Shown here: piece after piece, positions 14,979 through 22,506 of the stretch
Position numbering within the stretch: position 1 is the first letter of the stretch
Layout of the letters: each line of letters starts with the position of its first letter
DNA from: Syntrophomonas sp. UBA4922
GTDB lineage: Bacteria; Bacillota; Syntrophomonadia; Syntrophomonadales; Syntrophomonadaceae
Length of the DNA stretch: 50,790 bases
Direction: 5' to 3'
NCBI GenBank assembly: GCA_002398825.1
Contig: DHBS01000031.1
Coordinates: forward strand, 1 to 50,790
The notes under the pieces: generated by a model
What the model was told of the DNA's origin: nothing
The model's database searches: none
Seen by the model: the letters and a program-made list of their open reading frames with translations, nothing else
Translations under genes and position numbers: made by a program

Positions 14979-15289
14979 AATTAATCCTCCGCTGTGCAAA
15001 TCTCTTTTTGGAAAGTATAGCATAGTATCAACTGCATCAAAAATACAGAAACTGGTTAGCTGTCGCAACATCAAGCTGGTCTGTGTTAGCCTGGCATGAT
15101 ATAGTCATTACAGGGTTTGATGGTGATCCTGGGAATATATCGCAATACCGCGCCGCCTCAGGAGGTGCGCGTGATAAGGCGATGATCGGGATTCAGTCCG
15201 GCTATTTTCGAAAATGCTGGTGGCGGACCAATGATTTTGAACCGGGTATGGTTTCGCCCTCAATTTTGAATAAAAGAGAGGATGGTTGA
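14979..15289. other. Divergent intergenic region (DUF362 / aminotransferase)
   Basis: About 310 bases. A minus-strand TATACT (15014-15019 as AGTATA) could be the -10 for the DUF362 gene. No convincing promoter or RNA structure is seen for the aminotransferase, whose ribosome binding site (GAGAGG) ends near 15281. Confidence 0.4.
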
Positions 15290-16468
15290 ATGATTTCCGA
15301 ACAGATTAAAACCGATCTGCATAACGCCTCTTGGATCAGGGCTATGTTTGAAGAAGGGGAGCGCTTGCGCGCCATTTACGGAGCTGAAAAGGTGTTTGAT
15401 TTCAGTTTGGGAAACCCTGATTACGAACCGCCCGCCCGGGTCGGCGACACTCTGAAAAAACTGGTGGTGGACGAAACCCCCGGCCTGCACCGCTATACCA
15501 GCAATGCCGGTTATGCTGATGTGCGGGAAAAGATCGCGGCCGGGCTGGCCCGGGAAAGCGGTCTGCCCTTGGGGACTCAGCACATCATCATGACATGCGG
15601 CGCTGCCGGGGGGCTCAATGTGGTCTTAAAGACTATACTCAACCCGGGTAATGAAGTCATTTTGCTGGCGCCGTATTTTGTGGAATATCATTTCTATGTC
15701 AACAATCATGGCGGCAAAGCGGCGGTCGTTCCTACCGGGGATGATTTCCTGCCCGATCCCGATCTTCTAGCCCGGAGCATCACCCCCCAAACCCGGGCCA
15801 TCATCATCAATTCTCCTAACAACCCCACCGGGGTGGTGTATTCACAGCAAGCCCTCCAGGCTATGGCTGCAGTGATAAATGCTAAAGAGCAGGAGTATGG
15901 CACCGAAATCCTGGCCATCTCGGATGAGCCGTACTATAAACTGGTCTATGAGGGGGCCAGGGTTACCAATCTTATGACCATTTTCAAGAATGCCGCTATT
16001 GTCAATTCTTTCAGCAAATCGCTGGCTCTGCCCGGCGAGCGCATCGGCTATATTGCGGTAAGCCCGAATATAGAAGCGGTTGAGCTCATGACCGACGGTC
16101 TGGTATTTGCCAATCGCACCCTGGGTTACGTCAATGCCCCTTCCATTTTCCAGAAGGTAGTGGCGGAATGTCTTGACGAGGGCCCGGATACGGACGAATA
16201 TCAACGCCGCAGGGATACACTTTATAATCACATCACCGGGCTGGGCTTTACTTGTGTCAAGCCGCAAGGCGCCTTTTACCTGTTTCCCAAATCGCCGGAG
16301 CCTGATGACGTAACATTTGTGCAAAAAGCCCTGGAGTATAATCTTCTTTTGGTGCCGGGCCGGGGTTTTGCTATGCCTGGCTTCTTCCGGATGGCCTATT
16401 GCGTCGATATTAAAACCATCGAAAGGGCTTTGCCGGCCTTTGATAAACTAGCCCAACATTATTTTTAA
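15290..16468 (+). CDS. PLP-dependent class I/II aminotransferase
   Basis: A 392-residue fold-type I aminotransferase of the aspartate aminotransferase superfamily. Visible motifs are the glycine turn MTCGAAGGLNVVLK, SPNNPTGVVYS (substrate and PLP contacts), ISDEPYYKLVY with the PLP-pyridine Asp, and the Schiff-base lysine in NSFSKSLALPGERIGYI. Near the C-terminus FFRMAYC replaces the usual F-R-x-S-F, keeping the Arg that binds the substrate carboxylate. The substrate cannot be told; relatives labelled aspartate or aromatic aminotransferase are equally close. GAGAGG fixes the ATG. The gene appears monocistronic. Confidence 0.9.
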   Translation: MISEQIKTDLHNASWIRAMFEEGERLRAIYGAEKVFDFSLGNPDYEPPARVGDTLKKLVVDETPGLHRYTSNAGYADVREKIAAGLARESGLPLGTQHIIMTCGAAGGLNVVLKTILNPGNEVILLAPYFVEYHFYVNNHGGKAAVVPTGDDFLPDPDLLARSITPQTRAIIINSPNNPTGVVYSQQALQAMAAVINAKEQEYGTEILAISDEPYYKLVYEGARVTNLMTIFKNAAIVNSFSKSLALPGERIGYIAVSPNIEAVELMTDGLVFANRTLGYVNAPSIFQKVVAECLDEGPDTDEYQRRRDTLYNHITGLGFTCVKPQGAFYLFPKSPEPDDVTFVQKALEYNLLLVPGRGFAMPGFFRMAYCVDIKTIERALPAFDKLAQHYF

Positions 16469-16471
16469 GCC

Positions 16472-16536
16472 CCTTAAAAGAACGGCAGGGAGGCATCCTG
16501 ATGCGCAAATTCATGCCTTGAAACTGCCCTTTAAGG
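16472..16536 (+). repeat. Nested three-arm inverted repeat
   Basis: Three arm pairs are nested in register: CCTTAAA/TTTAAGG (16472-16478 with 16530-16536), GGCAG/CTGCC (16484-16488 with 16524-16528) and AGGCAT/ATGCCT (16491-16496 with 16513-16518). They form one long interrupted hairpin just after the aminotransferase stop. No U-run follows. Confidence 0.6.
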
Positions 16537-16673
16537 CGGAGACTTTGACCGGCATGTTCTGGAGATTTCGTCAGTGACCAACCCGCTGGTTATGCTCACT
16601 TTCCAGGCGCATTTAAGAGCTATCGGATCCATATAGGGAGTAAATAACTTCAAACAAAATTAACTGCCAATAC

Positions 16674-16702
16674 TTTCCAGGCAATTTTAATCCTGCTATA
16701 CT
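16674..16702 (+). promoter_or_regulatory. Probable promoter of polysaccharide deacetylase gene
   Basis: TTTCCA (16674-16679) and TATACT (16697-16702) with a 17-base spacer, about 70 bases before the start codon. Confidence 0.5.
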
Positions 16703-16773
16703 GTTGAAAGACTTAATGGCAAATACAAGTAATAGGATTAAGCATCGCTTGGAAAGTGGAGGCAAATTAAGAT

Positions 16774-17667
16774 TTGATAAGGCGAGCACCAACACTAAAG
16801 ATAGTATTGGCTCTATTGACTGTGATCATAGCCTTAGGGTCGGCCGCCTCTATCAAGGCCTACCCGCCCTTTGTTACCTTCCCGGCTTCAGCGCCTGACT
16901 CCGGAATAGAACCGGTCGCTGCAACAGCCTCGCAGGCAGCGCCAAAGGATACGCCCGAACCGGCTGCCGCGCCTGGTAAAGCGGTTCCTTATTTGCAGAT
17001 TCTGATTTATCACGAAATCGGTGCTGGGCCTAATGGTTTGTATGTAGCGGTCCAGAATTTTGAAGAACAGATGAAATACCTGTATGACAACGGGTATACG
17101 GGGATTACCCTGGCCGAAGGCAGGGCCTTGTTGGAAGGCCGGGGCAATGCGCCAGCCGGCCAGCCGGTAGTTTTAACTTTTGATGACGCCTACCGATCTT
17201 TTATCGACCACGCTTATCCGGTGTTGAGCAAATACGGTTTTAAGGCGACGGTTTTTGTGATTGCCGACTACACCGGCGATCCCAACTACCTCAGCTGGGA
17301 GCAGATCGCCGATATCGCCTCACATGGCATGGAAATCGGCAGCCACTCCAGAACCCATACTTTGCTGCCTACCCTCGAATCTACCCGCCTCAATGAGGAA
17401 ATCGCCGGTTCCAAAGCAGTTCTGGAGCAGCACCTGGGCCAACCGGTGTCTTCCTTTTGCTACCCTTGTGGAGAATATGACCAGACTGTTATCGATGCGG
17501 TTAGACAGGCTGGATACCAGCAGGCTGTAACCGTCAAATACGGCTGGGCCACCACACAAAGTCCCGCCCTGGAAATACCACGTATTCGTATCAGCCGTTA
17601 CCTCACCCATGACAAATTTGCGGAGATGTTTCCCCCTCAGAGCAGGCCTTCCTCTGCGCAGCAATAG
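16774..17667 (+). CDS. Exported polysaccharide deacetylase (NodB domain)
   Basis: A 297-residue protein with an N-terminal signal or anchor helix (about 8-28), a Pro/Ala-rich linker (about 40-70) and a carbohydrate esterase 4 domain (about 75-290). The metal-binding triad is visible: D137-D138 in TFDDAY, and H191/H195 in HSRTH; the later SFCYPCGEYD carries the motif 3 Arg/Pro region in altered form. Such enzymes deacetylate N-acetylglucosamine in peptidoglycan or another surface polymer outside the membrane. The start is TTG behind GGAGG (16758-16762), spacing 11. Substrate is unknown. The downstream exported protein may be part of the same wall-related group. Confidence 0.9.
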   Translation: MIRRAPTLKIVLALLTVIIALGSAASIKAYPPFVTFPASAPDSGIEPVAATASQAAPKDTPEPAAAPGKAVPYLQILIYHEIGAGPNGLYVAVQNFEEQMKYLYDNGYTGITLAEGRALLEGRGNAPAGQPVVLTFDDAYRSFIDHAYPVLSKYGFKATVFVIADYTGDPNYLSWEQIADIASHGMEIGSHSRTHTLLPTLESTRLNEEIAGSKAVLEQHLGQPVSSFCYPCGEYDQTVIDAVRQAGYQQAVTVKYGWATTQSPALEIPRIRISRYLTHDKFAEMFPPQSRPSSAQQ

Positions 17668-17825
17668 CGGAATCACAGCCACCCCCAGTCAGTAAGGCGG
17701 GTAATATATGCCTGCTCTTTTCCGGCATCCTGTAAAAACGGGTCACATTGTGGAATGATCAGGATGGGTGAGAATATAATTTAATGATTCGGCCTGATGA
17801 TATCTGTTGCGGGGAGGTTTTTGTT

Positions 17826-18677
17826 ATGGCTTGGGCCGCTATCCGCCGGGGATGGCTGACTGTTGTATTGACGGGATTGCTTTTTGTCATCGCTACAGCC
17901 TATTTGCGCCAACCCGCACCCGAGGTCGAGCCGCCCCCGCCTCCCACACCGACCCACATAACGGGAGAGTTTTTGAGCTGGAAGGAAGTAGATCCGCTTT
18001 TTCCCCGCTATGCCTGCGCTACCGTGGTTGACTATGAGACGGGCCTGAGCTTTAGGGTGCAGCGCCGGGCCGGAGATCACCACGCCGATGTTCAGCCGCT
18101 CTCGGCGCAAGACACCGCCATTATGAAGAAGGTATACAGCGGTGAATGGGCCTGGAAACGCAGGGCAGTAATAGTCGCCCTGGACAACGGGCGGATGGTG
18201 GCAGCGTCGATGAATGGCATGCCGCACGGCGCAGGGGCTATACGAGGCAACAATTTTAAAGGACATTTCTGCATTCATTTTCGGGATAGTATGACTCACA
18301 GCTCCCGCAGCAGGGATACAGCCCATCAGGTCATGGTATGGAAAGCAGCCGGGGTATTGGAAGAACAACTGACAGGGTTGAATGCCGAACAAATCATAGA
18401 GGTGGCTTTGGAGGCCATTGCTCACGAAGATCCCTACATCCTGGAAAAGGTTACCCAGGGTGAAGGAAAAGAACTGTTGTTGCAGGGCCTGCCAACCATC
18501 GCCTGGCTGAAGACCCAATCACTGCAACCGATTGATGAACTGCATTTTACCGCCACGGTACAACTGATAAAACGGGGCAATATCAAGTCCGAATCGCGGG
18601 TTCTAAATGTGGAAGTAAAACAGGCGCCGCTGCATCTCCTGGTCTCATCCAACTCACTGCTGCCCTTGATGCAGTAA
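17826..18677 (+). CDS. Exported protein of unknown function with conserved His/Cys motif
   Basis: A 283-residue protein with one N-terminal membrane helix (about 11-27), a Pro-rich spacer (29-44) and a domain of about 45-170 that looks enzymatic: DYETGLSFRVQRRAGDHHAD (about 69-88), PLSAQDTA (91-98), MNGMPHGAG (129-137) and GHFCIHFRDSMTH (146-158). The clustered His and Cys suggest a catalytic or metal site, loosely recalling L,D-transpeptidase-like beta proteins; I do not assign it. I recall similar unannotated proteins in other clostridia. GGGGAGG supports the ATG at 17826; the frame also runs back to 17784. The gene follows a wall deacetylase. Confidence 0.6.
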   Translation: MAWAAIRRGWLTVVLTGLLFVIATAYLRQPAPEVEPPPPPTPTHITGEFLSWKEVDPLFPRYACATVVDYETGLSFRVQRRAGDHHADVQPLSAQDTAIMKKVYSGEWAWKRRAVIVALDNGRMVAASMNGMPHGAGAIRGNNFKGHFCIHFRDSMTHSSRSRDTAHQVMVWKAAGVLEEQLTGLNAEQIIEVALEAIAHEDPYILEKVTQGEGKELLLQGLPTIAWLKTQSLQPIDELHFTATVQLIKRGNIKSESRVLNVEVKQAPLHLLVSSNSLLPLMQ

Positions 18678-18729
18678 GTATTGAGCGTACGCTTGAACCC
18701 GATATTACGGTCGGCCCCGGTGTGTTTAA

Positions 18730-18909
18730 CTAAGGCTCAACCCGTTCATCCAGTTCAACCCAACAGCCGGTTATGGCGCGCAGGCATTTGGGACAAAGAG
18801 TGTCAAATCCCATCTCACGGCATATTAAAACACATTCTATGCAGATTGGCTTTAAACATAAGGTGCAGATTTCTATGGTTTCTTCGGCCTGGTGATAAAT
18901 GCAAGACAT
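18730..18909 (-). CDS. Small B-box-like zinc-binding protein
   Basis: A 59-residue protein with nine cysteines: C3xxH6, then C15xxC18, C23xxC26, C30, C39xxC42 and C49. The order C-x2-H ... C-x2-C ... C-x2-C ... C-x2-C resembles bacterial B-box or cross-brace zinc domains, which mediate protein contacts. The codon structure is clean, GGGGAGGAG lies just upstream, and a minus-strand TATAAT lies about 30 bases before that, so I regard it as a real gene despite its size. It follows the Nudix gene by 81 bases on the same strand. Function is unknown. Confidence 0.72.
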   Translation of the reverse strand: MSCIYHQAEETIEICTLCLKPICIECVLICREMGFDTLCPKCLRAITGCWVELDERVEP

Positions 18910-18990
18910 GAGAACGCTCCTCCCCAGATATGATTATAGCTGAATCTATGTTGCGGTTGCCATGCAACTCTGAACGCACCGGGAATTTTC

Positions 18991-19512
18991 CTACCTTTCC
19001 CGGTGCAGCATTTCAATAACGGCCTGATCGGTAGGAAAAGCCAGGGCGGGAATTTCATTCAAAGCGAAATAAGCGACCATGTCAAGGTCATCACCTGCCT
19101 GAGGCGCGCCTCCAACCACCTCGGCCAGAAACCATATGCCTACAGTATGCCGTTCCGGGTCATGAAAGTTTGACTGCACGGCAAATACCCGGACAATGTC
19201 GATTATTAAATTGGTTTCTTCCCTGAATTCCCGCTTTACCCCGTCAAATACGTCCTCATCATACTCTAAATATCCGCACGGAATGCACCACAAACCGCAG
19301 TATTTTCCCCCATTTCTGCGCCCCAGCAAAATTTCACCCCGCTGGTTAAATACAATGGCAGCAACGCCTACAATGGGGTTTTCATACAGTATATACGCAC
19401 ACGCTTGGCAGGTAAGACGCGGGTGTTCATCATAATTGCGGTATTTAAGGGCTCCTCCACATAAAGGGCAATAAAAATAGCGTTGTGTTATGGGCTGCGG
19501 CTTTTGCTTCAC
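18991..19512 (-). CDS. Nudix hydrolase with N-terminal zinc ribbon
   Basis: A 173-residue pyrophosphohydrolase. Residues 15-38 carry CPLC and CQAC, a zinc ribbon as in NADH pyrophosphatase-like Nudix proteins. The Nudix box runs from G80 to about 102: G-x5-E-x7-REFREET followed by a hydrophobic residue, with all metal-binding Glu present. Substrate could be NADH, ADP-ribose or another nucleoside diphosphate derivative; sequence alone does not settle it. The start is GTG at 19512, preceded by a weak AGGGG. It starts 17 bases after the stop of the upstream small gene, implying one operon. Confidence 0.9.
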   Translation of the reverse strand: MKQKPQPITQRYFYCPLCGGALKYRNYDEHPRLTCQACAYILYENPIVGVAAIVFNQRGEILLGRRNGGKYCGLWCIPCGYLEYDEDVFDGVKREFREETNLIIDIVRVFAVQSNFHDPERHTVGIWFLAEVVGGAPQAGDDLDMVAYFALNEIPALAFPTDQAVIEMLHRER

Positions 19513-19529
19513 GCGATTGATACCCCTGT

Positions 19530-19763
19530 TTAGTTGTCCCGGGGCCTAAAAAGCAACCTGCTCGGACCTTTATCGGTATCATCGTTTTCGCATAAAGTCA
19601 GCATGGATTCTGGCACGATCAGGACTTTACGATGCTCTTCCATCATTAATAAATACATCGGATCTCCTGGAGCCCTCAACCCTCTTTTGCCGACTATAAC
19701 ACCGGTGCAGTTGTTGTAGAAATGACCTTTTTGAGTGATCATGACCCTATTACCCAACTCCAT
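19530..19763 (-). CDS. Small conserved protein of unknown function
   Basis: A 77-residue protein, predicted cytosolic, with no recognised domain. The pattern GNRVMITQKGHFYNNCTGVI, then MYLLMMEEHRKVLIVPESML, looks like a small SH3-like or KOW-type beta barrel (a VxI-x-GxF-xxxxGxVxG rhythm), which would suit RNA or protein binding; this is an inference from pattern only. The ATG at 19763 follows GAGGTG; a TTG/ATG further upstream (to 19781) is less well placed. It is the first gene of the minus-strand group with the Nudix hydrolase. Confidence 0.6.
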   Translation of the reverse strand: MELGNRVMITQKGHFYNNCTGVIVGKRGLRAPGDPMYLLMMEEHRKVLIVPESMLTLCENDDTDKGPSRLLFRPRDN

Positions 19764-20281
19764 AAAGCACACCTCTTTCACCGCCGGCAGATGCCAACGG
19801 ACGTTTTTGGATTCAACCCTTTTCTAATATATTCTGTCGGGTTGATAGCTTACGGCACTCGCTTTTGCCATAATACTTCTTAATTATAATATATTGACAA
19901 GCCGATTGTATATCTGTGCCGGTTAGATCTCGCGGCTGATAAGATTAACCCGGCATTAAGCTCGCTGAAAATGAGATAGACTAAAAAAGGGTAGGGGGAG
20001 TTTGTGGAGAAATTTACCATCATCCTGAGCTGCGGACATAACGAGGATAGGTCATAAAGAGAATTAACCCGGAACATTTGCAGGCCATGGTAAAATGAAA
20101 TGCATAAGTAAGGGGTCGTATTCCCAACTCCCGGGGTTAGTAGTTGAGGAAATCGAGAAGGATTCGCCCGGACGAAGCCGGAGGCGCAGCCCTGTCATAT
20201 GATGCCTTTTGGGGCTATCCCAAATTTGTTTAGGTATCTAAACAAAAGAGTTTATAACCTGTTTTGCCGTCAGTGTACCAG
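19764..20281. other. Intergenic stretch with GC-rich structured segment
   Basis: About 520 bases with no convincing gene. A 10-base direct repeat ATTAACCCGG occurs at 19944-19953 and 20063-20072. The segment 20104-20222 is markedly more GC-rich than its surroundings and can form several stems (for example AGCCC with GGGCT). A 9-bp hairpin TTTGTTTAG/CTAAACAAA spans 20225-20246 next to the 3' end of the minus-strand FabK-like gene and may help terminate it. A short plus-strand frame behind AGGGGGA near 20000 stops after 17 codons. Confidence 0.45.
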
Positions 20282-21232
20282 TTAGGCCAGGGAGAATTCC
20301 AGTAAAATATTTTCGAAAATCTGGGCTACCGGCAAGATGCTTTTGATCTTGTATACATTGGCGCCAGAAAAAACCACACCCTCTTCCACCCGGCCATTAC
20401 GGGCATTCAACAGGGCATCTTTAATGCAGTAATCACCTGAGCAATGGCGCAGGCAGGCTTCGCACTCTTCGGACATGGGAGCATCACCTGCTGCAATAAG
20501 ATCGGTAAAGGTATTCTTAATAGCGCGTCCGGGCAGTCCTACCGGGCTCTTGATAATAATGACATCTTCCTGGCGGGCATTCAAGTAGACTTGTTTATAC
20601 TCATCAGCCACGTCGCATTCCTCGCTGAGCAGAAAACGGGTGGCTATCTGCACGCCGTCAGCCCCCAGGCGGACCATCTCGGCCATATCGTATCCGTCGG
20701 TGATGCCGCCGGCAGCGATCACCGGAATTTTAACGGCCTGCTTGATTTCCGGCAATATCTCCTTGATGGAACGGTCCGTACCCAGATGCCCCCCGGCTTC
20801 ACAACCTTCGGCTACCACGGCAGCGGCCCCGGATTTTTCCGCCAGGACAGCTGCACGGCTGGAAGATACAATCGAAACCACCGGCGTCTGAGATTCTTTG
20901 CACCAGTTAAAAATCTCTCTGGAGAAGCCAGCCCCGGTAAAAATAACATCTATATGCTCGTTGATCGCGGTTTTGACCAGCTGCATAAATTCTCGGGCCG
21001 CGTACATGATATTCACGCCGATAATGCCTTGATTCTGGCTCAGTGCGCGGGCTGTACGGATCTGATCACGAAGATCGTCCAAACTTACGCCGGTTCCGCC
21101 GATCACGCCAATACCGCCGCAACGGGCCACGGCAGCCGCCAGTGACGCAGTTGATACCCTGATAGACATACCTCCTTGAATAATGGGAAAACGGGGTTTA
21201 AGGTTGCCTATTTTTAACTCCGGGAGCTGCAC
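20282..21232 (-). CDS. FabK/nitronate monooxygenase-like flavoprotein with Cys cluster
   Basis: A 316-residue FMN TIM-barrel protein related to enoyl-ACP reductase II and nitronate monooxygenase. Motifs: FPIIQGGMS, GGIGVIGGTG, GVNIMYA, VVAEGCEAGGHLG, IPVIAAGGITDG and GADGVQIATRFLLSEEC. It differs from the operon FabK (22507) by a cysteine group at about 259-271 (C-x2-C-x3-C-x4-C). It could be a second enoyl reductase, a nitronate oxidase or another flavin oxidoreductase. The start is GTG at 21232 behind AGGAGGG. It diverges from fabH, sharing a 280-base control region with the fatty-acid operon. Confidence 0.85.
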   Translation of the reverse strand: MQLPELKIGNLKPRFPIIQGGMSIRVSTASLAAAVARCGGIGVIGGTGVSLDDLRDQIRTARALSQNQGIIGVNIMYAAREFMQLVKTAINEHIDVIFTGAGFSREIFNWCKESQTPVVSIVSSSRAAVLAEKSGAAAVVAEGCEAGGHLGTDRSIKEILPEIKQAVKIPVIAAGGITDGYDMAEMVRLGADGVQIATRFLLSEECDVADEYKQVYLNARQEDVIIIKSPVGLPGRAIKNTFTDLIAAGDAPMSEECEACLRHCSGDYCIKDALLNARNGRVEEGVVFSGANVYKIKSILPVAQIFENILLEFSLA

Positions 21233-21409
21233 TATGAACCCTCCTAATCGATATTACTATAACTAGAATATTACACCATAAAATAAGCAAACATGCAATT
21301 TCTAAAAATTTCGTTATTTATGTTGTCAAAAGCACTATTGGCCGATAAACCAAATCCCATGAGAGAAAAGGAATTAAATGTCAAAAATAAGGCAATAATG
21401 GAATTGTTA

Positions 21410-21438
21410 TTGACTTTCATCAATAATATTGGTTTAAT
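21410..21438 (+). promoter_or_regulatory. Probable promoter of the fatty-acid synthesis operon
   Basis: TTGACT (21410-21415) and TTTAAT (21433-21438) with a 17-base spacer, each one base from consensus, 74 bases before the fabH start. Confidence 0.6.
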
Positions 21439-21451
21439 AACCTCAACGTCC

Positions 21452-21473
21452 ATGTGCACGAAAATGTGTACAT
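21452..21473. promoter_or_regulatory. Candidate operator dyad in front of fabH
   Basis: ATGTGCAC and GTGTACAT, separated by GAAAAT, form an 8-bp inverted repeat with one mismatch (22 bases in all), just downstream of the proposed start of transcription. It does not resemble the Bacillus FapR box as I recall it. Placement suits a repressor site. Confidence 0.4.
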
Positions 21474-21512
21474 ATTATTTTGGGCTAATATCTAAATGAG
21501 GTGGTTTCAGCA

Positions 21513-22499
21513 GTGAGAGCTCAAATCCTTAGTGTGGGGCACGCCCTGCCAGAACGCCGGCTTACCAATCAAGAACTGGAGCAAATGGTGGACACCTCTG
21601 ATGAGTGGATTATTGAGCGCAGTGGTATTCGTGAAAGAAGAATTGCCGATCAACAAACCAAATGTTCCGACTTAGCATATCAGGCTTCCAAAATGGCCCT
21701 GGAGAGGGCCGGACTCTCCGCTCAGCAATTGGACTTGATCATCGTGGCCACTGCCACTCCGGATATGTTCTTTCCCTCTACTGCCTGCATAGTACAGGAT
21801 CTTCTGGGGGCCACCAATGCGGCTGCATTTGACCTCTCAGCCGGCTGCACGGGTTTTGTTTATGCCCTGGACGTGGCTCACAAATATCTGCTGTCAGAGG
21901 ATTATCAGCATGTTCTGGTTATTGGCGCTGAAACGCTGTCGCGCATTCTTGACTACCGGGACCGCAATACCTGTGTCCTCTTTGGAGATGGGGCCGGTGC
22001 GGCAGTTATGGGAAAAGGAACCTCTGATTATGGCATTTTGAGTTCCATCTTGGGCGCTGACGGCAGCGGCGGGAAATTCCTTAACTTGCCCGCCGGAGGA
22101 TCGGCCATGCCCGCTTCTCCGGAAACCATACAAAACCGGCTGCATTATTTAAAAATGAATGGACCCGAGGTGTTTCGCTTCGCCACCCGCATAACCTCGG
22201 AGATCAGCACCAGAGTGCTGGAAAAAGCGGGTTTTGCCTACAGTGATGTGGATCTATTTGTTCCGCACCAGGCCAACATGCGCATAATAAAAACCGCTAT
22301 GAAGAGAATGAATATTCCTGCCGAAAAAACCTTGATTAATCTGGATATGTATGGCAATACATCTGCTGCCTGTATTCCCATAGGTCTGTCCCTGGCGCAA
22401 GAGGAAGGCCGTTTAAAAGCCGGAGACTTGGTCTTGATGGTCGCTTTTGGGGCCGGCCTGACCTTTGGTGGTGTATTGCTGCGTTGGGGGAGGGGTTAA
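21513..22499 (+). CDS. fabH: Beta-ketoacyl-ACP synthase III
   Basis: A 328-residue condensing enzyme that starts fatty-acid synthesis by joining an acyl-CoA primer to malonyl-ACP. The catalytic Cys112 lies in LSAGCTGFVYALD; the His is in VPHQANMRI and the Asn in MYGNTSAA. The N-terminus MRAQILSVGHALP matches the family when started at GTG 21513, where AGGTGG at 21499-21504 is correctly spaced; an in-frame GTG at 21501 overlaps that site. First gene of the fab/acc operon; the stop precedes fabK by seven bases. Confidence 0.97.
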   Translation: MRAQILSVGHALPERRLTNQELEQMVDTSDEWIIERSGIRERRIADQQTKCSDLAYQASKMALERAGLSAQQLDLIIVATATPDMFFPSTACIVQDLLGATNAAAFDLSAGCTGFVYALDVAHKYLLSEDYQHVLVIGAETLSRILDYRDRNTCVLFGDGAGAAVMGKGTSDYGILSSILGADGSGGKFLNLPAGGSAMPASPETIQNRLHYLKMNGPEVFRFATRITSEISTRVLEKAGFAYSDVDLFVPHQANMRIIKTAMKRMNIPAEKTLINLDMYGNTSAACIPIGLSLAQEEGRLKAGDLVLMVAFGAGLTFGGVLLRWGRG

Positions 22500-22506
22500 T
22501 ATTAAT

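Larger units (their letters stand above)
16469..16773. other. Intergenic region with nested inverted repeat
   Basis: About 305 bases. The first part holds a nested inverted repeat (16472-16536); the end holds the promoter and leader of the polysaccharide deacetylase. No gene is seen. Confidence 0.5.

Noticed and set aside
13866..15074. Longer DUF362 gene starting at 15074
   Set aside because: The extra 32 codons have no ribosome site, while GGAGG fits the ATG at 14978 and the family N-terminus.
19893..19898. TTGACA as a promoter -35
   Set aside because: No acceptable -10 lies 16-18 bases downstream.
19880..20077. Minus-strand 65-codon frame in the 19.9-20.1 kb gap
   Set aside because: No ribosome binding site, no recognisable domain, and composition like the surrounding non-coding DNA.
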